NCBI RefSeq assembly: GCF_902459465.1
Contig: NC_047067.1
Location: 17,235,680-17,299,679, forward strand
Reading direction: 5' to 3'
Source of the DNA: Asterias rubens
Taxonomy: Eukaryota; Echinodermata; Asteroidea; Forcipulatida; Asteriidae
Length of the DNA stretch: 64,000 bases
Translations under genes and position numbers: made by a program
In this document: one piece after another, positions 12,860 to 23,500 of the stretch
How the letters are laid out: each line of letters opens with the position of its first letter
How positions within the stretch are numbered: position 1 is the first letter of the stretch
The notes under the pieces: model-generated
The model's input: only the letters and a program-made list of their open reading frames with translations
The model's database searches: none
What the model was told of the DNA's origin: nothing

Positions 12860-13565
12860 GCATTTGCACACAAATGGCGGGCGAGTATTTAATGGCGGGA
12901 TGCTATAAGTTGTATTTATCTCGTTTAGAAGGAAAAAGTTCTCCTAGTTTCGAAATCGGACACGTTTTAGAGTAGGCCTATGTTTTTATTTATTAAAAGC
13001 AGAAAAGCAAGTGACCTGTTTTGCGAACGGAGTTATTTGCCTTTCCGGCATAAAAATGGCACTCAAAGCATCTACAGCATTCGAGCAAAACATTCGAGAA
13101 AACAACTTGAGAGGAAGTTTTCGACTGCATAGTAAACAGAGAAATTCAAAAAGCTGCTGTTCTGGAATCAGAATAAAAGAAAGTCGGAAATGGACTTTTT
13201 ACACAAAACGGTAAAAAGAAAGATCCCACGTTTAATATGATATTCTGCTATTCTGATAGTAGACAATCACAAATACATTGTCATTTTTGTTCGTCTTCAG
13301 CTATCATGCTACCACCAGCCATTGCTGCAACTTGAGATTTTTTAACACACTGTGATCACACTGTGAATACCCTTCACTCAATCCTAAAGGGCTTTTAGCA
13401 CCTCGATTTGAGGGTTACAAGGCATAGGAGGGCCTACGCATTCGCACTTCAATTTTTGCATTTCCCAGACACGTCTGTCAGACTAGTGACTTTAATGGTT
13501 TGTTATCACTTCAAAACTCAAAATACACATTTTCAGGACATGGATTTGATCTCTACTGTGTAGGT

Positions 13566-13926
13566 TAAAGGCAGTGGACACTATTGGTAGTAACTCAAAA
13601 TAATTAATAGCACATCAAAACGTACTTGGTAATGAGTAGGCCTAATAGGGAGCTGTTGAAAGTATCAAACATTGTGAGAAACGGCTCCCTCTAAAGGAAC
13701 GTAGTTTTCGAGAGAGAAGTAATTTTCCAGGAATTTGATTTCGAGACCTCAGAATTAGATTTTGAGGCCTTGAAATCAATCATCTGAAAGCACACAACTT
13801 ATCTCGCAACTTAGATGACCGATTGAGCTCAAATGTTCACAGGTTTGTTATTTTATGCATATGTTGAGATACAGCAAGTGAGAAGACTGGTCTTTGACAA
13901 CTACCAATAGTGTCCAGTGTCTTATT
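13566..13926 (+). mobile_element. MITE family 1 copy in intron
   Basis: Begins TTAAAGGCAGTGGACACTAT and ends CAATAGTGTCCAGTGTCTTA, with all family blocks in between. It lies about 100 bp upstream of the last exon's acceptor. Confidence 0.9.
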
Positions 13927-14022
13927 TAGATCAATCTTATCATCATCAATAAAGTAATTTTCAGTTGAACTTTTTTAACGGGCTATCCAGTCTTTAAACT
14001 TATCTTATCTTCTACCAAACAG

Positions 14023-15408
14023 GACAGTATTAAAGAAGCCCAACGTCTGATTCACAAGGAGATCAAGTCGATCCGCCGGGAATTGAAGCAGATCCTGCGG
14101 CAATATGACGCCTCTCAGCTCGTCCAACAACCTCTCCACAACGATCACCAGGCTGACATATCAGACTCAGGGGTAGGTACGCCCAGCTACGTCAATGAGT
14201 ACAACAGGGCCAGTGAAGTTACCTCCTCACATGGAGACAGTGAATCCGGCTACCAGGCTTCCGTTGAGTGTGATAGCGACATGGTAACTAGACAAAGTCT
14301 TGATGGGAGATACAGGCCGCAGTCAGCGGGGATGCATGAGAAAGGTTCACGGTCTGGTAGTGTGAGCTCTGAGCGCTCTGGGAGAACTACTCCAAATGCT
14401 ACTCGGACTCTCTATGAGGTAGCTCCACAGCTTGTCAACAGTGAAACGCATCATGACATTACTGACCACACGAGTGGATTAAACTCAACCTACGAAGATG
14501 CCTACATCATGATGAGGCGAAGACATCGACATGTGGACTCGCCAAAGAAGAACGGATCTTCGAGGGAAACTGGTGGCAGGTGGAGATCAACCCAAAAGCC
14601 CAGAGAGAGAATATACTCTATCCCTGAATCTGATCCAACTCGTCCAGTGCTCCGGGAAGACCCTAGAAACGGTCAGACACCGGTTCAGAGTTCAGAGGAC
14701 GAGTTGGGCGAGTATCCAGCATTGCAAGCAAACACTTACACCAACTGTAATGCAAGTGAGACACAACATAGAGACCGATCTCAGTCAGTTGGCCAAATTA
14801 AACTGAACAGCGACAAACTTTCACCACTGACTTTGGATGAGAACTACCCGTGGCCCAACAGGCCACATTCTGCCACAACCCAATCAACTAGTTCTCATAA
14901 GAGAACAGGAAGGACTGGAGCACAGTATGAAAGACCGACATCTGCAGCAAGCAGCGACTCTGATCAACCTCCACACCTTTCAGACTCAAGTAGGTTTCCG
15001 ATACTAAGCTCAGAGAAGGCGTCAAGGGCCTCACCCACATTCTCAGACAGTAGCTACGACCTGCAGGTGGGTATGGACACCCACGGCTTCACCCCACGGG
15101 GACATTCTTCTCCAGGGCTTGTCCAATGGAGAGATTACCTGCACAAAGACAGAAACCTACAACCTAGTAACGACACACCTCGGCATAACAGAGACTCTAT
15201 GGAGGGTTACTGGGGAGAGGGTACCTCCCAGTCATCTTCATCTCACTCCATGTATCAGAGTCATGATATGGGACAGGGAGCCTACACAGATATGCCCTCT
15301 GGTCAGACCCACAGCCCTTGTCTGAAGTATGACCGCACAAGGACTAAGTTTGTCAGAGGAACCCAGCCAGTGATGAAAGTACCTGAACTCATGTCTGGTG
15401 TTCTTTAG
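14023..15408 (+). CDS. last coding exon of unrecognised gene (helix plus long disordered tail)
   Basis: The exon starts after the acceptor AAACAG at GAC and reads 461 residues to a TAG at 15406-15408. Residues 1-30 form a charged, probably coiled-coil helix (KEAQRLIHKEIKSIRREL). The remaining 430 or so are low-complexity, rich in Ser, Thr, Asp, Gln and Arg and without a fold I know, so a phosphorylated disordered tail is likely. A DSGVGT motif at 14164-14181 matches the DSGxxS/T form of a beta-TrCP phosphodegron. The length of open frame with no overlapping competitor makes coding status secure; the family is unknown. It could be a scaffold or signalling protein C-terminus, but that is a guess. 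The 3' UTR holds a MITE, and an AATAAA lies at 16149. Confidence 0.85.
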   Translation, partial: DSIKEAQRLIHKEIKSIRRELKQILRQYDASQLVQQPLHNDHQADISDSGVGTPSYVNEYNRASEVTSSHGDSESGYQASVECDSDMVTRQSLDGRYRPQSAGMHEKGSRSGSVSSERSGRTTPNATRTLYEVAPQLVNSETHHDITDHTSGLNSTYEDAYIMMRRRHRHVDSPKKNGSSRETGGRWRSTQKPRERIYSIPESDPTRPVLREDPRNGQTPVQSSEDELGEYPALQANTYTNCNASETQHRDRSQSVGQIKLNSDKLSPLTLDENYPWPNRPHSATTQSTSSHKRTGRTGAQYERPTSAASSDSDQPPHLSDSSRFPILSSEKASRASPTFSDSSYDLQVGMDTHGFTPRGHSSPGLVQWRDYLHKDRNLQPSNDTPRHNRDSMEGYWGEGTSQSSSSHSMYQSHDMGQGAYTDMPSGQTHSPCLKYDRTRTKFVRGTQPVMKVPELMSGVL

Positions 15409-15816
15409 AACAGGATTGTATTTTACAGTCGACATAAATAGAACATTTCTCAAGTATTTTTGAAGAAGTATCCACAGTGTGTTGGTAACGCTGATTCCAA
15501 GCGATGACTTTATATTACTACCCCTTATGGTTAATGATTACCTACTAGCGATTGGGACCGACCCTATAAATGGTATAAATTTACATGTTACTCTCGTACA
15601 TATGGTGTTACTGCAAAAGATGGTACTGCATAAGAACTGACACAATGTATACATTTTTAGAAGGAGTTCATCTCTCTGTTTGTGAAGTCAATACGTGACA
15701 TTTGCTTCGTTCAAGGGACACCGACATATTGTCATGTTGTAGAAGACTGCTGCTATTGTGATTATCAACAGCATGTCCTACACTGCATTTGACATATTTT
15801 TCAGGAACCATCATCT

Positions 15817-16068
15817 TAAAGGCAGTGGGCACTACATGTATTGGTAATTACTCAAAATAATTATTAGCATAAAACCTTACTTGATTATTCAAAATCAAGC
15901 ATCTGAAAGCACACAACTGCGTGTTTTTTCTTTCATTATTATCTCGCAACTTCAACGACCGATTGAGCTCAAATTTTCACAGCTTTGTTATATTATGCAT
16001 ATGTTGAGATACACCAACTGTGAAGAGTAGTCTTTGAGTTATTACCAATAGTGTCCACTGTCTTTAAC
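15817..16068 (+). mobile_element. MITE family 1 copy, internally deleted
   Basis: Begins TTAAAGGCAGTGGGCAC and ends CAATAGTGTCCACTGTCTTT. About 130 bp of the centre is missing compared with full copies. It lies in the 3' UTR or just downstream of the gene ending at 15408. A further scrap of the family's right end follows at 16080-16125. Confidence 0.85.
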
Positions 16069-16148
16069 ACAAATCATTTTAATGCCCAAGTGAGAATACT
16101 GGTTTTTGACAATTACCACAGACGTCCTGTGGTGGGTGAAATTGCAAT

Positions 16149-16154
16149 AATAAA
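16149..16154 (+). terminator. candidate polyadenylation signal for the gene ending at 15408
   Basis: AATAAA about 740 bases after the stop codon. A second AATAAA lies at 16372-16377. Which one is used cannot be told from sequence. Confidence 0.35.
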
Positions 16155-17464
16155 GATCACATATTTGAGAACATAGTATGTTTTTGTTTTCCTAAAGAAA
16201 GTTTTCTTTAATATATAAAAAGGTCTACAGTCATAATGTAATCACAAACTACACTTGATTAACACAAAGTATACATGCTTTAAAACTTAAAAAAATTACT
16301 CATGTTCCGTCAAGCTTTGAACAAGAACAGATTAGCGAAAGTATTCAGAATTAATTGACATGTATTTCCAAAATAAAACGTTTCTTCCTAACAAAATCTT
16401 GCTTCTATTTTGGCATTGGAAATCAAAATTGTAACCTGGTTACGTTAACCATACACAAACAAAACATGAGAAATAATCAGATAATTGAATGTTTTTAAAG
16501 AATTAAACATGATCTTCCAGACCTTTATCCCTTGACACAACTGGTCTTGTGCGTGGTATTGATGAAATGGGTGAAAAATCTATGTGTTTTAGTATAAATT
16601 GACATTTACCTCACTGGATGCCCTTTACTGATGAAAAGTCTACACTCCCCTCTTGCATGTCAAGCAATTGAGACTATTGTCTCAACCACAACCACAACCA
16701 TGGACAAATAAAATTGTGTCAGCCAAGTCTATGGGTACACATTGTTTGAAATGAGTCTCTTAATTTGGGCCTAATTGGGCCTGCCTTCTCAAAAATATTA
16801 TAAAGAATTTTTTTTATACAGCAACAATGATAACATTTGATACACAACTGCATGGGTTTAAGTTCAAAAAAACGTCCACAAGATCGAGTTACTTAGAAGT
16901 TTTACTTGACCGAATAACTTCTTTCTTATCAATATTTGCTGAACTTACAAAAGAAGGTTAAGACTTCACTTAGTGTCAGTAAATCTTTAAAAGTGTAAGT
17001 TTGGAACAATATTAGATTGCAGGACTTTTTGGGTTATAGGGTCACTGCCCCTCAAGTAGAATAGTGGGTTTATTGAATCTTCAACTGCAATTTACAATAT
17101 GCAAGGTAAGGCTTGTTTGGTTGTGGTACTGAATTCCAACGAGAACACACAGCTCGACTGATTCAGACTACATGTACATGTAGTAGTTGGAACTGAATCA
17201 CTTATACTCTTAGTTTGAAATGGACAATCACGTGGTGAAGGCATGTTGAGAGTAAACGGCCAATGGGAGCCTTGCTGACACTAGAGGGCAGCAGACAGGT
17301 TATTTCATTTTGTTTTATGAGGTGTGCTTGGACCCACCTCCTGTGTGCAGTTTACAATAAAAGCCAGAGTGAGAAATGAATAACAGTTCAATTAACCTGT
17401 AAGCACACCACTGGAAATGAAGTAGAAACTCTAGTAGAAGCGTCTCACCCACTCAGCTCGCTAC
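16155..17464. other. convergent intergenic stretch
   Basis: AT-rich sequence between the 3' end of the + strand gene and the 3' end of LSM5 on the - strand. No ORF of note and no repeat I could assign. Confidence 0.5.
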
Positions 17465-17470
17465 TTTATT
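17465..17470 (-). terminator. LSM5: candidate polyadenylation signal of LSM5
   Basis: TTTATT on the plus strand, AATAAA on the minus strand, 46 bases past the LSM5 stop codon. Confidence 0.5.
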
Positions 17471-17516
17471 CACCCCTAACCAACCGGGTTGGTCCAACCC
17501 CCTTCACCAACAGTTG

Positions 17517-17549
17517 CTATACTTCTGGGCCTTCACTTCCAGGGATTAA
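17517..17549 (-). CDS. LSM5: LSM5 coding exon 5 (C-terminus)
   Basis: After the acceptor CAG it reads LIPGSEGPEV and a TAG stop. It completes Sm2 (the consensus ends in hydrophobic-PG) and the short acidic tail typical of LSm5. Too short to stand out as an ORF. Confidence 0.92.
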   Translation of the reverse strand, partial: LIPGSEGPEV

Positions 17550-20500
17550 CTGTGAGCGAAAAATCAAAGAACAATGAATACGGGATGACTAATCGAGTTC
17601 AAATTTTCACAGATTTGTTTATTTTATGCATATGTTGGGATACACCAAGTTAAAGGAACACGTTGCCTTGGATCAGACGAGTTGGTCTATAAAAAGCGTT
17701 TGTAACCGTTTTTTATATAAAATGCATATGGTTGGAAAGATGTTTTAAAAGTAGATTACAAGGATCAACACAAATTTGCCTCGAAATTAAGTGGTTTTCC
17801 TTTTACTGTGGAACTAACATGGTCAGTCATTTATGAGAGTCCCATTAATGGCCGACCGTGTTAGTCGACGAGGTAAAAGGAAAACCGTGCAATTTCGAGG
17901 CATGTTTGTGTGGATCTTTGTATTCTACTTTAAAAACATCTTTCTACCCATATGCATTTTATAACAAACGCTTTTCAAAGACCAACTCGACTGATCCAAG
18001 GCATTGTGTTTCTATTCATTTTTGGTCATTGACAATTACCAAAGGTGTCCAAATTGCCTTTAAAGCCACTCAAAGCAGGAGCAGTTTGTTATTGCACTCA
18101 CCATGGTGATGTTATTTCCATTCAGAAGAATCTGGTCTAGTTTGGTTACTCTCCTCCCCTCAGCTGTCAACTCACTGAAATGGAAATATTCTATACAAGT
18201 TTACATCAGAATAATCTTGATATGTACACCATGTACATATATTGTTTTGTTTACACTGTCTCTGCTGGCCTTGAACATCCGTTTAGATTGATTTGGCGCA
18301 TTACAAATACCCATTACCGTTTTTTTATTTAGCATTATATTAATTTTGGTTTTTTACCCATACACCGATGTGTGTTAGCACTTCATACTCAGTTCTTCGC
18401 CGAGTCCTGTGAAAAAAATATCACAGGCATGTTACTCGGGAGGGGTTCAAACCCACGACCCTTGCATATAGAGCAGTGTCTTACCAACTAGGCCACCGAG
18501 GTTGCCCAGCAGCTAGAGGCAGTTCGAATCCTATGTTTTGGCAGCGGGTACCGCTGTTATATTATTATTATATTATGCTCATGCTTCTCTTCAGTGGTTA
18601 AAATGGGGTGTCGTGGCCGAACGGGCACCAAACTCAAGCTAAATGGTACCTGTGAAATCAGAGACGGTTCTTGTGGTTGGTTTAGCTTAGTGCGCTACAT
18701 ATTTGGCGGCACAGGCTGTATACTCCCCAGGGAGCTGAGATGGTTTAAGGAATGAAATGGCCCAGTGATCAGGGTAATAATGTTGGAAGCGCTTTGAGAC
18801 ATGGTGTATAAAGTGCTATATAAAAACTGAATACATGTTCATGTGTTATTGTTATTATAAAAGGCACACCATTCCCTTTTGTAAAGACATGTATGTGAAG
18901 ACATTATATATTAAATACAGTGGACACTATTGGTAATTGTCCAAGACTAGTCTTCACAGTTGGTGTATCTCAACATATGCATAAAATACAAACCTATGAA
19001 AATTTGAGCTCAGTTGGTCAACCAATTTGCGAGATAATGATGAAAGAAAAAACACCCTTGTCACACGAAGTTGTGTGCTTTCAGATGCTTGACTTCGAGA
19101 CCTCAAATTATAAATGTGAGGTTTCGAAATCAAACTCGTGGAAAATAACTTCTTTCTTGAAAGCTATGGCACTTCAGAGGGAGCCGTTTCTCACAATGTT
19201 TTATACCATCAACCTCTCCCCATTACTCATCACCAAGAAAGGTTATAAGCTAATAATTATTATTTTGAGTAATTACCAATAGTGTCTCTGCCTTTAAACA
19301 ATAAGGAAATGAAATAGCATACTTACAATTCAACAACATCTTCCAAGACCATGTCTGGGAAACTTCAGTTAAAGAATTTTGTGGGATAAAATTATCAGCA
19401 AACGAAGACAACTTTACACTGCCTATAAGTTACATTTCAAAATTAGTTTTATGCACCACCTGAGACTAAAGAAGTTTTCAAACAAAATATTTTTTCTCTC
19501 AAATTACTGAGAGAGATTTGCTATAACACCATGTGAGTGAATATCTTTGTCTTTGTGAACCTACACTACTCAGACTAAGATATTCACACACATGGTGTTA
19601 CAGCGAACTTCTCTTTACAGTTACAGGTACATGTACTTCCATCATGCACAGTTTAAAATCCCCTGGAAATATAATTTTATTTTTTCAAACATAAGAGGAT
19701 ATGTTTAGTAACAATAAAACATTTTTTGTAGTAATTGTTTGTCACGATTTATATGTTTAAAAAAAAGTTAAAGTTGTTTGGGGGTTTACTCCGCCTACCC
19801 GTTTTGTGACGTCAATCGAGGCAGACTTTGCCTTGATGCATAGAGTAAACACACTTGCAAAGTACATGCAAGTCAAAGTCATTGAGTTTGTATGTTTTGA
19901 AAAACTGGTTTTCTTGCATTTTTCCGGCAATGCCGATTAAGTGTATTGCTGCTGGATGCAGTGGTCCGGTCCGACGTCTTTTTCAGCACTGTGCAGCATT
20001 TTCTCTTTAAATATCGCGCCTCGATCGACGTCAGGAACAGCGCCCTCTCGGGTCGTGACCTACTTTTAAATTTCTAAGTAAGATAAGAACTAACTTTTTA
20101 GAACCTATTTATTCACATTCCACTCATCAAAACACATTATCAGTGACAAAAGCTTTATTTTGAGAAAGTACCACTTCCAGGTGACTTGAACTCTTAAATT
20201 AGTAACTGATGGAAAGTTTTAAAGTTCTGCCAAAGCACGAAAACTCAATATAAATTCAATAGTTAAGAATAACAGTTCTTTGTAATAGTGTCTAGAAGCA
20301 CATAAAGGATACTGACAAAGTCATCAAATCCAAGGAGAGTACCGACAATCTCCTTGTCACTCTTCATCACGATGTGTATTCTGGATCCAATGCATTTATC
20401 AACCAGCTCTAAAGGATTCCAAAGAAAAAATAATGTATGATACATATTGTTACTATATAGTATTTTTTTAAACAGAAGTTCCGGGATAAGTGTCCGTATG

Positions 20501-23500
20501 AATATAGTTTTTCTAATTAACCCCCAATTCAGTCGTGCCGAACCAAATTCTGTATTAAGTACATGAAAAGTTTGATGTCTAAAACAGTTAGGAGGAGCAT
20601 GGGAGGAGAAACTGGAGGCGGGACTTTGGAGCACCTTGGTCAAACTTGTTTATGAGCCGAGCCAATGTAAATGATGCTATGTTAAGTTTGCCTGTCTCAA
20701 TTTATTATTATTATTTTTTTTTTTTGGGGGGGGTGTTTATGAGCCGAGCCAATGTAAATGTTATGTTAAGTTTGCCTGTCTCAATTTTTTTTTTTTGGGG
20801 GGTCAACCTAGAGTCGCTCTTAAACTATTTGGTTCGGCCATGGAGCTATATAGCTCCAAGACTTGGTTCCAAGTCTTCAATCGTGACTGTTTAGTCATCC
20901 TGATAGCCGCTACAAACAGCGCCCTCTTGTGATCTTTCTTCATCATAAAGATTGGAAGTAACGGTGAGTACTAATAATGTGGGGGCGTTTTCGTGGCTTA
21001 GATGCAGAAAAATAACCGCGATCTAAGACTTGAATCAAGTCTATGTAGCTCCATGGTTTGGCGCGGCTATCTGAAACAGGTGTTCTCAATGAGAATGAGA
21101 TTGAGACACAGAATGAGGTTCAATTATAGAAAGCAACTCCACTCCACTATGGCCATGTTTTCTGGATTCTTTTTCAATGGGGAATATATAGAGGTAGCTG
21201 TGTGGAGTGAATTATGGCCCTGTTTTCTATAGTTACTCCTAGTCCAGGTTGGACTCCTCCATTGCAGGCAAAGCGACAGAGCCAGTGTATAAAGGTCCTG
21301 TACCATTGCAGAAAAGAAATCAACTCAGAAAGCTGAACCTTCACTCACATGTTCCTTGTAGTTGGAATTCCAAGATCACGCATTGTTTTTTGACTTCTCA
21401 ATAATGCTCAACGCTTTATCTTTTGATCACTCGACCACCAAGCGCAGTACACCAACCTACTCGCCGAACTGCCAAGCCACGACTGAGTTGGACTAAACCG
21501 ATCTGTGAAAGGGGTGTTACAAACCCATGTGGCAGTGAGTGCGCTGTTTGTTTACAATAGTACCCACCGTTCACGCATAAAGCGCCCACGCACGGGTTTG
21601 TAACACCCCTCCCACAGAATGGTTTAGTCCGACTCGACCGCGGCTCGGCAGTCCGTCGATCTACATGTAGTAGGCTGCATAATGAGAAGGCAAAAGGCGT
21701 GCGATGCGGCAGAAAAGCAACAGTTAGTACTGAGCAGAAAATTGTACTTTTTAACGATGTTTTTTAATTTCACTCAACAAAAAGGAAATACAAGCATTAT
21801 GAATGTATATTGAGTAGGGGGGGGAAGCTTTAGGTGTACAGCACACAAGAAACTTAAGTTCTGGCTGGCTAACGGTCGTAAAACTTTCACCCATCAACGC
21901 TGATTTGAAAAACGTATAGCGTTAAGGAGGCCCTCAATATGAGACCCCTATAAGGCTCACAGGGGAGCCTTATAGTTTCTAGAAGGCTCTAGAAGTACAC
22001 CCGACGTATGCCAGTATTGTGGCACTATACTCAAAGCCATGCATACTTTAACTCACACTATCACTTGGTACATGATGATCACACATTGCCAGTACAGAAC
22101 TTCGGCTTATTTTCGGCAATAATTTCTTCCATGGATATATATATGTGTTAGCTGTGAACTTATTGAAAATGTATTAAGAGACACTACTAAGAATATATGA
22201 ATGGAATTTCAACTTCTCAAAGTCAAATCAGGTAAAAAAATAAAGAATTTCTTTTACTTAGCTCAGTCAAATTTTTGTTTGCATTGTAAAGAAGCTTTTT
22301 ATACCCAGGACGTCAGTTCAGTGGCAATGACTGACGTCCTACCAGGGCTATAGTTACTCCCAGAGTGCTAATGAGATATCCCTTTTTTTTTTTTAAATGA
22401 CTGTAACTGTGGAAAAAAAGTGAGTGATGGAGCCCCGAAACAGGTCAACTCGTACCCAAGTCAACTTGTACCCAAGTCAACTCGTACCCAAAATATTGTA
22501 CCCAAGTCAACTCGTACCTAAGTCAACTCATACCCAGGTCAACTCGTACCCAGGTCAACTCGTACCCAAGTCAACTCGTACCCTACAACATACATTGTAT
22601 GGCGAAACGGAGAATTTCCGTGCGGCGTGATTTTGTAAGCGATAGGAAATAAAAACGATGTTCTACCATCATATGGAGCTCACTTTTATTAATATTAATC
22701 TCAGGAATTTCGTTTTTAATAATGTTTGTTCATCTTATTTCTGCTTTTTTCACTAGGATATTCATTCAGATCCATTGTGGTTTCTTTTAATTTCCCGTGT
22801 TGACGGGTCGCCGTGAAAGGCGTTGAGCAGATCAGATGCACACTAATTCTTCATATCACCATGTTCATATGAAACCAATTTTTTTCAATGAAAAAATATT
22901 TGATGTATAAAACGCAAACGTTCATGTTTACCTGGGTGTTTTTCCTTTTAAAGTGTTCCCAAAAGAAAATTTCATGCTAAACACTAATTAAATTCATTCA
23001 TTTGCGTTATGTTCTGATTATCGTTTTCCGATTCAAACAAGTAAATTTTAACAAATATACATGTACTGTTCCACTTTTTCCAACCAAACACTTTGCGTAA
23101 GTTCTGATTATCTTTTTCCGAATAAACAAAAAACAAAAAATTCACTAAAACAAGCCTATTTTATGAAGCAATAAACTAGTTTATTGCTCCATGCCTATAT
23201 TAAAAAAAGTTCTTTAGTTCTGATAATTTTCCCCACCGTAGGGCCTAAGATTAGGCCATTGCATATATCTGTTCGTTACCTGCAGTGCAACAAAAAAACC
23301 AAGAAAACAAAATCATTGCAATAATGAATAGCTAAATGTATGATTAACATTAGCCTACCTTGTTGAGCTGTAGTGTTAATGGCTCCGCTTTTAACATCGG
23401 TCTCATCACTGTCACCATTACAGCCCACCTTCGATACATGTCTTAAACGCTAAGTTTTTCAAAGGTCGCAAAATGCGAGGTAGTTTGATTGCAAATTTCT

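Larger units (their letters stand above)
11519..14022 (+). other. intron between the two visible exons of the unrecognised gene
   Basis: 2.5 kb, holding a short foldback element (12753-12859) and a MITE family 1 copy (13566-13926). Overlapping small ORFs near 12000-12700 on both strands have no recognisable product. The acceptor at the 3' end is TCTTCTACCAAACAG. Confidence 0.65.

Noticed and set aside
18440..18502. tRNA gene on the minus strand
   Set aside because: A and B boxes are present, but the acceptor and anticodon stems do not form. A SINE head fits better.
18920..19282. 120-residue plus-strand ORF
   Set aside because: It lies entirely inside a MITE family 1 copy; similar frames occur in other copies.
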